DNA from: an uncultured Clostridia bacterium
Lineage (GTDB): Bacteria > Bacillota > Clostridia > Oscillospirales > Butyricicoccaceae
NCBI GenBank assembly: GCA_947856675.1
Contig: CANUCM010000058.1
Span: forward strand, 1 to 39,587
DNA: 39,587 bases
Direction: 5' to 3'
Shown: positions 22,953 to 30,825 of the stretch, piece after piece
How the letters are laid out: each line of letters begins with the position of its first letter
How positions within the stretch are numbered: position 1 is the first letter of the stretch
Translations under genes and position numbers: made by a program
The notes under the pieces: generated by a model
What the model was told of the DNA's origin: nothing
The model's database searches: none
What the model saw: only the letters and a program-made list of their open reading frames with translations

Positions 22953-24810
22953 CGCCAATACCCTCCTGTGCGGCAGCTGCAATGGCGTTGCCGTCAATCC
23001 CGCAGCGTTGGTACAGCTCGCTGACCTTGCCTTCGCGCACAAACTCGGCCTTTAAATTGATGAGCCGGCAAAATCCCGGGCAAGCCTGGGCTGCGCCCAG
23101 CCGCGCGGCAATTTTCTCCCCCATTCCGCCGGCCTGGATACAGTCTTCTGCAACAATCAGCCGGCCGGTTTTTTGTACGGAGTGAAGAAGGACAGAAAAA
23201 TCATAATCTGTCAAGCTGTTTAGCTTTACGACCTCCGCCGATATTTCCTTACAGGCCAGCTTATCTGCGGCGCTCAATGCTTCGTTGATCATAATGCCAT
23301 AGGAAACAATGGTAATATCTGTTCCAGGTCGGAGAACGGAAATGCTGCGATCAAAGGTGTCTTCGCGCATTTCGCGTTCGCTGCCGCGGGGATAACGAAT
23401 GGCAACCGGAGAATCAAAATCATACAAAGCCTGCCGCAAAGCGCTTTGCAGCTCGGCATGGTTGGAAGGGGCCAGGACGGATATGTTGGGGATACCGGTC
23501 AGAAAGGAAACGTCAAAGACGCCTTGGTGGGTCTGGCCGTCTTCTCCCACAAGGCCTGCGCGATCCACGGCCAGAACCAGATGCGGCTTTTGAAGGGCGA
23601 CGTCGTGGATCAGCTGGTCATAGGCGCGCTGCAAAAATGTAGAATATATGGCGCACACAGGGAGCATGCCTCCGGCGGCAAGGCCGGAAGACATGGTAAC
23701 GGCGTGTTCTTCCGCAATGCCGACATCAAAAAAACGCTCTGGAAACTTTGCTGCGAAACCGGAAAGTCCGGTCCCGGCTTCCATGGCAGCGGTTACGGCG
23801 CAAATTTTTGGATCGTCCAGGGCAAAGGCTGAAAGCGAGGCGCCAAAGACGTCAGAAAACCCGATGCTGCTTTGTTTGCGGGGCTGTCCGGAAACCACAT
23901 CAAAAGCAGAAACGCCGTGAAAACGGTCCGGGCGGGCTTCAGAGCGAAAATATCCTTTGCCCTTGACGGTTTTCAGATGCACCACGACGGGGCGGCGCAG
24001 GTTTTTGGCCTCGTGCAGAAGGTCGCAGACAGCGGATATGTTGTTGCCGTCGGCAGGCCCAAGGTACCGAAAGCCCATGATCTCAAAGATGCTCTCTTTC
24101 AGAAGGGCGACTTTGATGCGGTTTTTCATGGCAGAAATCCAGCGAATCACTTTTTCACCGTTGGAAAAACGGCACAAAAAATGTTTGGCTTTCCACTTTA
24201 ATTTAAAATATCCCGGCTTGCTGCGCATGGTGGACAAACGCTTGGCCAGGGCGCCGACATTTTTGCCAATGGACATTTCGTTGTCGTTAAAGACGATGAT
24301 AAGCGGTTCGCGGGACTGTCCGGCGTCGTTCAGCGCTTCATATGCCATTCCGCCGGTCAGGGCTCCGTCACCGATAACACATACGGTGGCGCAGTCTTCT
24401 CTGTTCAGCCTGCTGGCACGTGCCATGCCCAGTGCTGCGGAGATGGAATTGGAAGCGTGCCCGGAGATAAAGCAGTCGTGCTCACTTTCTTCCGGGCGGA
24501 GAAAGCCGCTCAGGCCGTCAAGCTGCCGCAGGGAAAAAAAGTCCTTTTTGCGGCCGGTCAGGATTTTGTGTGTGTAGCACTGATGGCCCACATCAAAGAG
24601 AATGTGGTCATGGGGTGAAGAAAAAACACGGTGCAGGCCCACGCTGATTTCCACTGCACCCAAATTGGCCGACAAATGGCCGCCTGTTTTTGAAACGCTC
24701 TCTATTAAAAACTCCCGTATTTCCGAGCAAAGCTCGGGGAGAAGCGCCTGGCTGAGACGCTTGAGATCTTCCGGGCTGTTGATTTGATCCAATATGGGAG
24801 TGTTTGCCAT
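22945..24810 (-). CDS. dxs: 1-deoxy-D-xylulose-5-phosphate synthase
   Basis: First enzyme of the MEP isoprenoid pathway; condenses pyruvate and glyceraldehyde-3-phosphate with thiamine diphosphate. The 621-residue protein has GHQCYTHKI near the N-terminus, the ThDP motif GDGALTGGMAYEALNDAG, and VGIAEEHAVTMSSGLA with the catalytic Glu. RAGLVGEDGQTHQGVFD and the C-terminal transketolase-like domain follow. Length is standard. It lies four bases after the oapA-like gene. Together with ispA and xseAB it forms the classical operon; the OLE-like RNA lies between ispA and dxs. Confidence 0.98.
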   Translation of the reverse strand: MANTPILDQINSPEDLKRLSQALLPELCSEIREFLIESVSKTGGHLSANLGAVEISVGLHRVFSSPHDHILFDVGHQCYTHKILTGRKKDFFSLRQLDGLSGFLRPEESEHDCFISGHASNSISAALGMARASRLNREDCATVCVIGDGALTGGMAYEALNDAGQSREPLIIVFNDNEMSIGKNVGALAKRLSTMRSKPGYFKLKWKAKHFLCRFSNGEKVIRWISAMKNRIKVALLKESIFEIMGFRYLGPADGNNISAVCDLLHEAKNLRRPVVVHLKTVKGKGYFRSEARPDRFHGVSAFDVVSGQPRKQSSIGFSDVFGASLSAFALDDPKICAVTAAMEAGTGLSGFAAKFPERFFDVGIAEEHAVTMSSGLAAGGMLPVCAIYSTFLQRAYDQLIHDVALQKPHLVLAVDRAGLVGEDGQTHQGVFDVSFLTGIPNISVLAPSNHAELQSALRQALYDFDSPVAIRYPRGSEREMREDTFDRSISVLRPGTDITIVSYGIMINEALSAADKLACKEISAEVVKLNSLTDYDFSVLLHSVQKTGRLIVAEDCIQAGGMGEKIAARLGAAQACPGFCRLINLKAEFVREGKVSELYQRCGIDGNAIAAAAQEGIGVE

Positions 24811-24814
24811 AGAA

Positions 24815-25321
24815 TCAACCTCCCCTGCCGATGATTTTTTTGAAAAAGTAAATGACGCGGCCGGCGGCGAACACGACAGAATCGCTGCGGCGGACAGCGA
24901 CGGCCTTGCCGGCGGCTTTTCCGCCGATGGTGGCCGCTGCGATAATTCCGGTGACGGTCAGCGGAGCAAAAACCGGGTGCAGGTTGGTGGAGGACACAAT
25001 TTCCCCGGTAATAAGGGCTCCGGTTGTACCGCTCATGATGCCGCAGATATCGCCGATGACATCGTTGCAAAAGCTGGATACTTTTTCGGCGTTTTTGATA
25101 AGCCAGATGCTTTCGCGGGCGCCGCGGACTTTCCGTGATGCCATGGAATTGAAGGTTTTCAGTTCGGCAGAAGTCGTGGCGACGCCAATGATATCGAACA
25201 AAACGCCGAGCATGACAAAAAAACACAGCACGCTCAGCGTAATATAAATATTGGCGTCATTCAAAGCGGCGGAAGATCCGTAAGAAAATACAACGGACAG
25301 CAAAAAACTGGCAAGCACCAT
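24815..25321 (-). CDS. oapA: OapA-like membrane protein (partner of OLE-type RNA)
   Basis: A 168-residue protein with about four hydrophobic segments: ~1-18, 24-46, ~88-107 and ~115-135. A conserved polar core lies between them (FNSMASRKVRGARESIWLIKNAEKVSSFCNDVIGDICGIMSG). Similar clostridial proteins are filed as CorB-like or OLE-associated protein A. It stands directly downstream of the noncoding ~610-nt RNA and upstream of dxs, exactly where OapA is found. The frame continues upstream of ATG 25321 to codon 25414 (+31 residues, KHPGKPRRRHHGR), a very basic region expected in an RNA-binding protein. That part has GGGAGGAG 5 bases before an in-frame ATC but no ordinary start codon. The true start is therefore uncertain. 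Confidence 0.75.
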   Translation of the reverse strand: MVLASFLLSVVFSYGSSAALNDANIYITLSVLCFFVMLGVLFDIIGVATTSAELKTFNSMASRKVRGARESIWLIKNAEKVSSFCNDVIGDICGIMSGTTGALITGEIVSSTNLHPVFAPLTVTGIIAAATIGGKAAGKAVAVRRSDSVVFAAGRVIYFFKKIIGRGG

Positions 25322-25436
25322 GGTTAAAACAAAACGACCATGATGTCTGCGGCGGGGTTTCCCCGGATGTTTTCGGCTGTGGCCGGATTTATTTTGCGGT
25401 TCGGTGCTACAGATAGGATCTCCTCCCAGTTGTCAT

Positions 25437-26044
25437 AAAAAAATGTGGCAGCAGGCAAAGTAAATCTTGCGGCTTAGGTTCGGTTGGATTTCCCCCACGT
25501 CTGCCGCTCGTCGCCGATACGGCGGTTTCCCATTAAAGCCGAGGCCGTGCCGTCGCCGGACACGGTACCGAATTGCCACTTAGTCCGCACTGCAATCCCT
25601 TGCCTGCCAACAAGTACAGCCTAGATGTTTTCCATAACAGGTCAGCCGTTTCTTAGTCTCTTTTGCAAACACGGTTTCAAAAAGCAATAGTGCCTTTAAA
25701 GCGGCCGCGATAAAGGCAGGTAGGTCTTTTATTCGCCGTGTTCACTCAAGGCAGGCTACATCTGCACGCAGCAGGGGTCTTCCCCACCACTTTGCAGGTT
25801 TAACCCTGCCCCGTAAAAACTCCGATCAACCGAAACGGTGTTTAGGGTTTCCACAGCAGCAGGTCTCCACAGAAACAGGGTCACATCCGCATGCCATTGC
25901 GGGGCGCCCTGAAACCTTAACCCCCAGCATCCACCCCAATCTGGGCGAGAGAAGCAAACACCAGGGACTTCATCGATATGCCCTTCGACGGATTTTTAGG
26001 CCCGTCCTGGGAAACGGAGACTCTGACTAGGATACTGCGCCACA
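25437..26044 (-). ncRNA. OLE RNA (ornate, large, extremophilic RNA)
   Basis: A noncoding stretch of about 608 nt with no plausible gene on either strand. It has its own promoter just upstream and ends at TTTTTTT (25443-25437). The 3' part closes with a long-range helix: GGCAGGCAAG (25608-25599) pairs with CTTTGCCTGCTGCC (25460-25447), read on the minus strand. A 5' hairpin uses GACGG / CCGTC arms with an A-rich loop (26006-25987). Size, internal position between ispA/PAP2 and dxs, and the adjacent basic membrane protein match OLE RNA, which binds OapA and localises to the membrane. Published roles concern tolerance to cold, short alcohols and Mg2+. Identification rests on context and size, not on alignment. 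Ends are estimates. Confidence 0.8.
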
Positions 26045-26050
26045 TTGTTT

Positions 26051-26078
26051 ATTATAGCATAAGCTGTATAAATATCAA
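26051..26078 (-). promoter_or_regulatory. Promoter of the OLE-like RNA
   Basis: On the minus strand TTGATA (26078-26073), 16-base spacer, TATAAT (26056-26051). The start would fall at about 26044. It lies between the stop of the PAP2-like gene and the RNA, so the RNA can be made independently of the upstream operon. Confidence 0.8.
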
Positions 26079-26104
26079 GCGGAGTATAATATTTGATAAA
26101 AAAT

Positions 26105-26542
26105 TCATAAAAGCAAACCCAGCACCAGCCCTACAAGGGCGCCGGCCAGGACTTCAAACGGAGTGTGACCCACAAGCTCTTTAAGGTCTTTTTGAAAAAT
26201 ATCCGGAGGGGTTTCGCGCCAGTGATCCATAATATAGTTTAAAATCACGGCCTGGCGTCCTGTTTCAAGGCGTACGCCGGAGGCATCATACATTACGATG
26301 ACGGCAAGCACAGCCATAATGGCAAACTGCGGAGACGTAGTGCCGCACACTTTGCCCACTGCAACGAGGGCGCCGATCACCGTGGAAGTGTGAGAAGAAG
26401 GAAGCCCGCCCGAAGAAAAAAACATACGCAGGCGTATGCGGTGTGTTTTGCAATAATGCGTCAGGATTTTAAGAGCCTGGGCCGAAAACCAGCACACCAG
26501 TGCGACGTCAATAATATAATTTCCCGTGAGAAAGCTGTTCAT
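26105..26542 (-). CDS. Divergent PAP2-family membrane protein (YuiD/DUF212)
   Basis: A 145-residue protein with four hydrophobic segments and the signature SSGGLPSSHTSTVIGALVAVG, plus ASGVRLETGRQAVILN. This is a PAP2-type acid phosphatase fold variant found in plants and Firmicutes, of unclear substrate. Being next to ispA suggests an isoprenoid or lipid-phosphate substrate, but this is inference. ATG 26542 follows AAAGG; GTG 26548 is an alternative. It sits between ispA and the RNA gene. Confidence 0.93.
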   Translation of the reverse strand: MNSFLTGNYIIDVALVCWFSAQALKILTHYCKTHRIRLRMFFSSGGLPSSHTSTVIGALVAVGKVCGTTSPQFAIMAVLAVIVMYDASGVRLETGRQAVILNYIMDHWRETPPDIFQKDLKELVGHTPFEVLAGALVGLVLGLLL

Positions 26543-26554
26543 GCGCACCGCCTT

Positions 26555-27439
26555 TCAATGGGTGCGGCCGGCCAGCCAGCTCGCCAGTTCACAGAGAAAA
26601 TCGTGGTCTTCAAACTGCTTTGCGGCGCAGAGTGCCTCTTTTGTCAGCTCGTCGATTTTCCGGCGGCAGCCTTCCAGCCCCAGTGCGGTGACATAGGTAA
26701 TTTTTCCGTCGCGCGCATCGCTGCCGGTGGTTTTGCCCAGGACCTGTTCACTGCCCTCCACGTCGAGCACATCGTCCCTGATTTGAAACGCCAGACCGAC
26801 GCTGCGGGCGTATGTCTCGGCCGCCTGGCACAAAATATCCGGCGCGCCGGCCAGAAGACAGCCGCCGACACACGCGGCTGAAAGCAGAGCGCCGGTTTTG
26901 AGCGCTACCATTTCGGCAAGATATTTGCTTTCGAGCGCCCCTTCTTCCATCTGCAAATCCATGGTTTGCCCGCCTATCATGCCGTAAATCCCCGCGCAGC
27001 GGGAAATATATGCAAGAGCTCTGGCTGCATCGTGCGGAGATTTTGTATCGCACAGGGCCTGTCCCATAACCTCGTAAGCGCGGTTTAACAGGGCATCACC
27101 GGCCAACAGCGCGGTCCATTCCCCAAAGGCTTTGTGGCAGGTCAGGCGCCCGCGCCGCAAATCGTCATCATCCATACAGGGCAAATCGTCGTGAATCAGC
27201 GAATAGGTGTGGATCATTTCAAGCGCGCAGGCAAACGGGAGCGCCTGTTCGGCGCTGCCGCCGCACAGACGGCAAAATTCCATCAAAAGCGCAGGGCGCA
27301 GGCGTTTTCCGCCCCCCAAAAGGCTGTATCGCGCGGCCTCTGCAGTGCGCTGCTGAGGGAGGGTTTCCAGGGGAAAGTAGCCGTTCAGCGCACGTTCAGT
27401 CAGTTGCGCGTATTCAGAAAGCTTTTCTGTTGCGGTCAT
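26555..27439 (-). CDS. ispA: Farnesyl/geranyl diphosphate synthase
   Basis: A 294-residue short-chain polyprenyl diphosphate synthase that adds isopentenyl diphosphate to allylic substrates. It has the first Asp-rich motif HDDLPCMDDDDLRRG, the second RDDVLDVEG, and LLGGGKRLRP with substrate-binding Lys/Arg. Aromatic residues are absent just before the first motif's Asp, but the chain-length class (C10-C15) cannot be set from sequence alone. It overlaps xseB by four bases, as in most bacteria of this order, and feeds quinone, undecaprenyl and hopanoid-type products. Confidence 0.97.
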   Translation of the reverse strand: MTATEKLSEYAQLTERALNGYFPLETLPQQRTAEAARYSLLGGGKRLRPALLMEFCRLCGGSAEQALPFACALEMIHTYSLIHDDLPCMDDDDLRRGRLTCHKAFGEWTALLAGDALLNRAYEVMGQALCDTKSPHDAARALAYISRCAGIYGMIGGQTMDLQMEEGALESKYLAEMVALKTGALLSAACVGGCLLAGAPDILCQAAETYARSVGLAFQIRDDVLDVEGSEQVLGKTTGSDARDGKITYVTALGLEGCRRKIDELTKEALCAAKQFEDHDFLCELASWLAGRTH

Positions 27440-27678
27440 GCGTTATCGCCTTCCTCTTCGCCAAAGGGAACAGCCTGCGGGCCGTCGGGGCTTTGGACCA
27501 GCAGACGAAGCTTTTGCTCGGCCGTGTCGAGTGTCTGACCGCATTTGCGGATGAGCTGCGTGCCCTCCTCAAACAATGCGAGGCTTTTATCCAGCGGAGC
27601 ATCCCCCTGCTCCAGCGTTTTTACGATTTCTTCCAGACGTTTCATCGCGGTTTCAAAAACAAACTTTTTTTCAGCCAT
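27436..27678 (-). CDS. xseB: Exodeoxyribonuclease VII small subunit
   Basis: An 80-residue helical protein with the family signature FETAMKRLEEIVKTLEQGDAPLDKSLALFEEGTQLIRKC. It forms a complex with XseA that degrades single-stranded DNA. ATG 27678 is preceded by GGAGG; a longer frame to 27759 overlaps xseA and is not expected. It overlaps ispA by four bases. Confidence 0.97.
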   Translation of the reverse strand: MAEKKFVFETAMKRLEEIVKTLEQGDAPLDKSLALFEEGTQLIRKCGQTLDTAEQKLRLLVQSPDGPQAVPFGEEEGDNA

Positions 27679-27682
27679 ACGT

Positions 27683-28891
27683 TTATTTTTCCTCCTTTTC
27701 CACCGCCTGCACAACGCATTCAGCCTTGCCGTCGGCAAAGCGAACCGAAAGGCGATCACCGCGGGCGATGTCGCCGGCGCTTTTTACCACTCCCGAGGGA
27801 CCCTGTACCATGGAATATCCGCGTGCCAGAACCTTCAGAGGGCTGAGTGCATCCAGCGACGCACTCAATGCGGCATATTGCTTCCGCTTTTCAGCCAAAA
27901 GCCTGGAAAGAGCACTGTTGATCCTCTGTTCCAGTATCGACAGCAAAAGGTTCCGTTCATTCAGATATTCATAAGGACTGGATAAAATTCGTTTGGAAGC
28001 AATGGCATCGAGTTTGGCACGGCGTTCAGAAATCTGCTGCATGGCAATGCGCGTAATGCGGTTTTGTACATTGCGCAGCCCGACGCGCAGTTCGGCAGCA
28101 TCACAGACGGCGAGCTCTGCGGCGTTGGAAGGAGTGGCGGCACGCACATCGGCGACGAAATCTGAGATTGTAACGTCCGGTTCATGGCCAACGGCGGAAA
28201 TCACCGGGGTCTTGCAGGCAAAAATAGCCCGGGCAACCACTTCTTCGTTAAACGCCCACAAGTCTTCAATGGACCCGCCGCCGCGGCCGGTAATGATAAC
28301 GTCTGCCAGGCGGTGTGAATCCACATAGCCGAGCATGGCGGCGATTTCCTGTGCGGCTCCTTCACCCTGTACCCGCACGGGACACACCAGGACTTCGCAG
28401 GCCGGGAAACGCCGGTTGAGAATCCGGATCATATCGCGTACAGCGGCGCCGGTCGGAGAAGTCACGAGAGCCACGCGGCGCGGGTAACGGGGAAGCGGTT
28501 TTTTCAGTTCTTTGGCGAACAGCCCTTCTTTCAACAGCTGATTTTTCAGCTGTTCAAAAGCGACGTACAAGGCGCCCACCCCGTCGGGCTGCATTTGGCT
28601 GACGTAGATTTGGTACTGTCCGCTTTTGGGGAAAGAGCTGACGCGGCCGTACAGAATGACTTTCATTCCGCCTTCCGGGCGAAAGCGCAGCCGGGATGCA
28701 TCGCTGCGAAACATCACGGCGTTGATGACGGCGCCGTCGTCCTTGAGGGTAAAGTAGTGATGGCCGGAGGAATGAACTTTATAGTTGGAAAGTTCACCGC
28801 ATACACAAAGCTGGCTGAGTACGCCGTCGCTGTCCAGCAGCGATTTGATGTAGGCGGAAAGTTCCGTGACGGACAGGGGTTTTGTGCTCAT
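27683..28891 (-). CDS. xseA: Exodeoxyribonuclease VII large subunit
   Basis: A 402-residue catalytic subunit. The N-terminal OB-fold DNA-binding domain (~1-105) is followed by the catalytic domain with GRGGGSIEDLWAFNEE, GHEPDVTISDFVADVRAATPSNAAEL and a C-terminal coiled-coil region rich in Arg/Glu. It acts with XseB to cut single-stranded DNA into oligonucleotides. It overlaps the TsaD paralog by four bases, and xseB starts five bases after it. Normal family length. Confidence 0.97.
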   Translation of the reverse strand: MSTKPLSVTELSAYIKSLLDSDGVLSQLCVCGELSNYKVHSSGHHYFTLKDDGAVINAVMFRSDASRLRFRPEGGMKVILYGRVSSFPKSGQYQIYVSQMQPDGVGALYVAFEQLKNQLLKEGLFAKELKKPLPRYPRRVALVTSPTGAAVRDMIRILNRRFPACEVLVCPVRVQGEGAAQEIAAMLGYVDSHRLADVIITGRGGGSIEDLWAFNEEVVARAIFACKTPVISAVGHEPDVTISDFVADVRAATPSNAAELAVCDAAELRVGLRNVQNRITRIAMQQISERRAKLDAIASKRILSSPYEYLNERNLLLSILEQRINSALSRLLAEKRKQYAALSASLDALSPLKVLARGYSMVQGPSGVVKSAGDIARGDRLSVRFADGKAECVVQAVEKEEK

Positions 28892-29826
28892 AACATACCT
28901 CCCTGCAATGCGGCCAGCAGCGCCGGGCCGACGGCATTATCCCCTCCCAGCTCCAGGCTGGCAAAGCGGATGTCCGGAGATTCCGGGAGAAGCCGGCGGA
29001 CGAAAACCGAGGCGGAGACGCCGCCGGAAAGCAAAACGGGCAGACCGTACTGCTTCCGGGCGGCCTGGGTAATGCGCAGAACGGTCTGCGCAACCGTGTT
29101 CAGTGTAAAGCGGGCCGTATCAGGCGGCGCCTGGCCCTGGGAAATGGCAGCGTGAAACTGGTTCTCCACGCCGGAAAGAGAAAAATACAGTCCGTCAGCA
29201 CGGACGCGGGAATATGCCGTGTTGTCTGAGGTTTCCGCCAGCTTTTCAAGGTGCGGGCCTGCGGGAAAAGGCAGTCCCAGTGCAACGCCGGTCCGATCAA
29301 TCAGCTGTCCGGCGGAAATGTCTTTTGTGCCGCCGATAATGCGCACATTAAAACGGCCGTGGCCTGCGGGTTCCGACAAAAGCAGCTCGGTGGTGCCGCC
29401 GGAAAGATGCCACGACAAGAACGGAGCTTCGGCCCAGTGCAGGCAGCCTGCAGAAAACAGCGCAGAAGCAATATGGCCTTCCTGATGAGAAAAAAAGCAA
29501 ATGGGTACGCCCAAAGCGGCAGCGGTACTGCGCGCAGCGGACAGCCCGGCCAGAAAACAGGGCATATATGAGCCTTCCTGGCGGCGCGGCCTATCAGAAA
29601 CGCCGACGGCGCCGATATTTCCGCAGTCTCCGCTGCACAGGCGTTCCATCAGCTCGGGAAGCTTTCGCACATGCTGAAAAAGCGCGTCGCTCTGCCGCAG
29701 CCCGAGCGTCCCCTGCGGAACGGGCAGAAGTTCGCCGATATTTCGATACTGTCCGCTTTCGGGATCAAACAGCGCGCAGGAGGTTCGGTAATTGCTGGTA
29801 TCAATCCCGAGCGCCCAGCGGCTCAC
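28888..29826 (-). CDS. TsaD/Kae1-like paralog (M22 family, unknown role)
   Basis: A 312-residue protein with the ASKHA-type fold of TsaD, beginning LGIDTSNYRTSCALF. The metal ligands are kept: His114 and His118 (HQEGH) and Asp296 (GGDNAVG). WHLSGGTTELL is the nucleotide-binding region. Length is short of TsaD (~335-340). It is commonly found between nusB and xseA in Ruminococcaceae and is annotated as peptidase M22 or Kae1-like. It is probably not the essential tRNA t6A enzyme, which would need tsaB/E partners (not in this window). It overlaps nusB by four bases. Confidence 0.9.
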   Translation of the reverse strand: MSRWALGIDTSNYRTSCALFDPESGQYRNIGELLPVPQGTLGLRQSDALFQHVRKLPELMERLCSGDCGNIGAVGVSDRPRRQEGSYMPCFLAGLSAARSTAAALGVPICFFSHQEGHIASALFSAGCLHWAEAPFLSWHLSGGTTELLLSEPAGHGRFNVRIIGGTKDISAGQLIDRTGVALGLPFPAGPHLEKLAETSDNTAYSRVRADGLYFSLSGVENQFHAAISQGQAPPDTARFTLNTVAQTVLRITQAARKQYGLPVLLSGGVSASVFVRRLLPESPDIRFASLELGGDNAVGPALLAALQGGML

Positions 29827-30269
29827 TGCTGCACTTCCTTTTGAATAAAAGCACCCAGTACGCCGTTGATAAAGGAAGCGGCTTCCTCCGAATCATATTT
29901 TTTTGCAAGCTCAAGCGCCTCGTTGACCGAAGCGGCCACGGGGATCCCCATATACAGGGTTTCATACATGCAAAGCCGCAAAAGCGAGCGCGTAATGCGC
30001 GAAAGCCGGCCCACGTTCCAGCCCACAGCATACTTTTCAATATAGGAATCGAGCTCCGGCAGGTGAGAAATGACACCCTTGACCGCGTCGGTGACATAAT
30101 CAATTTGCGCGGCGGCCGGAAGCTCACTGTACAAATCACATTCAGGGGCCAGCGAGGAAAAGGATTCTCCGGTCAGACGGGTATCCAGCAGCTCATCTGC
30201 TCCCGTATTCAGAAATTCATGAGAAAAAATCAGATGCAGCACAATTTCGCGCGCCGAACGTCTGCTCAT
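29823..30269 (-). CDS. nusB: Transcription antitermination factor NusB
   Basis: A 148-residue helical protein that binds boxA RNA with NusE (S10) in rRNA antitermination. The N-terminal MSRRSAREIVLHLIFSHEF and the C-terminal NEALELAKKYDSEEAASFINGVLGAF are typical. ATG 30269 is preceded by GGAGG. It leads the operon down to recN. Length matches the family. Confidence 0.96.
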   Translation of the reverse strand: MSRRSAREIVLHLIFSHEFLNTGADELLDTRLTGESFSSLAPECDLYSELPAAAQIDYVTDAVKGVISHLPELDSYIEKYAVGWNVGRLSRITRSLLRLCMYETLYMGIPVAASVNEALELAKKYDSEEAASFINGVLGAFIQKEVQQ

Positions 30270-30303
30270 GTGGGTTCCTCCAATAAAAACTAGATTCCTA
30301 CAC

Positions 30304-30340
30304 ATTATACACAAAATCGCGGCAAAAGAAAAGCCTGCTT
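30304..30340 (-). promoter_or_regulatory. Weak promoter of the nusB operon
   Basis: Minus-strand TATAAT at 30309-30304. Upstream TTTTCT at 17 bases is a poor -35 match. It lies between the Asp23 terminator and nusB. The position fits, but only the -10 box is convincing. Confidence 0.5.
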
Positions 30341-30347
30341 TCCCGCA

Positions 30348-30379
30348 AAAAAAGAAACGGCCTGCGCCGTTTCTTTTTT
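30348..30379 (-). terminator. Terminator after the Asp23-family gene
   Basis: Stem GAAACGGC (30354-30361) / GCCGTTTC (30366-30373), loop CTGC, extended by A/T pairs with a T run on the minus strand (A's 30347-30353). It ends the Asp23 transcript just after its stop at 30381. Confidence 0.85.
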
Positions 30380-30380
30380 G

Positions 30381-30755
30381 TTATTTTTGGAAGGCAACGC
30401 CGGCCACATAAACATTGGACGCCGATACGGGCATTCCGACCATGGATTCCACGGCGTTTTTGACGTTAAGCTGGACATTTTGCGCAACCTCGGTGACAAC
30501 GGCACCGGCCTTAATCAAAAGGTGCACATCAACGGTGCAGGCATTGCCTTCAATGGCAATGCGCACGCCGCGCGGCGCTCCCTTTTTGACGAAGAACTCG
30601 GCCAACTCCGATGTGGGGGTGACGGCGCTCAGGGAATGGACGCCTTCGGTTTCCAGAGCGGCCGTCGCGGCAATGGCTGCGACGACGTCATCGGAGATGC
30701 GGATACTTCCCTGCCCGTCTTCTATAAAATAATACTCTTTGTTGTTTTCGCCCAT
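30381..30755 (-). CDS. Asp23/Gls24-family envelope protein
   Basis: A 124-residue protein of the Asp23/Gls24 (YqhY/AmaP partner) family. The motif GSIRISDDVVAAIAATAALETEGVHSL is followed by VHLLIKAGAVVTEVAQNVQLNVKNAVESMVGMPVSASNVYV. Such proteins associate with the membrane or help coordinate fatty-acid metabolism (YqhY) and envelope stress. AAGGAG precedes ATG 30755. It is monocistronic with its own promoter and terminator, between spoIIIAH and nusB, a placement like Bacillus yqhY. Confidence 0.95.
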   Translation of the reverse strand: MGENNKEYYFIEDGQGSIRISDDVVAAIAATAALETEGVHSLSAVTPTSELAEFFVKKGAPRGVRIAIEGNACTVDVHLLIKAGAVVTEVAQNVQLNVKNAVESMVGMPVSASNVYVAGVAFQK

Positions 30756-30785
30756 GGCACTCACTCCTTGTGTTGCAATGCTATT

Positions 30786-30814
30786 ATTGTACTCCATGGA
30801 CGCGGGGTGCGCAA
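30786..30814 (-). promoter_or_regulatory. Promoter of the Asp23-family gene
   Basis: Minus strand TTGCGC (30814-30809), 17-base spacer, TACAAT (30791-30786), in the short gap after spoIIIAH. This would separate expression of this vegetative gene from the sporulation operon. Confidence 0.6.
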
Positions 30815-30825
30815 GATCTATTTTG

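Noticed and set aside
25437-26044. tmRNA, RNase P RNA or 6S RNA for the noncoding stretch
   Set aside because: No tRNA-like acceptor end with tag reading frame, no GAGGAAAGTCC-type RNase P core, and far too long for 6S; position and partner gene point to OLE instead.
25978-26184. 68-codon frame on the plus strand across the noncoding region
   Set aside because: Covers the promoter and 5' part of the OLE-like RNA and the end of the PAP2-like gene; composition not coding-like.
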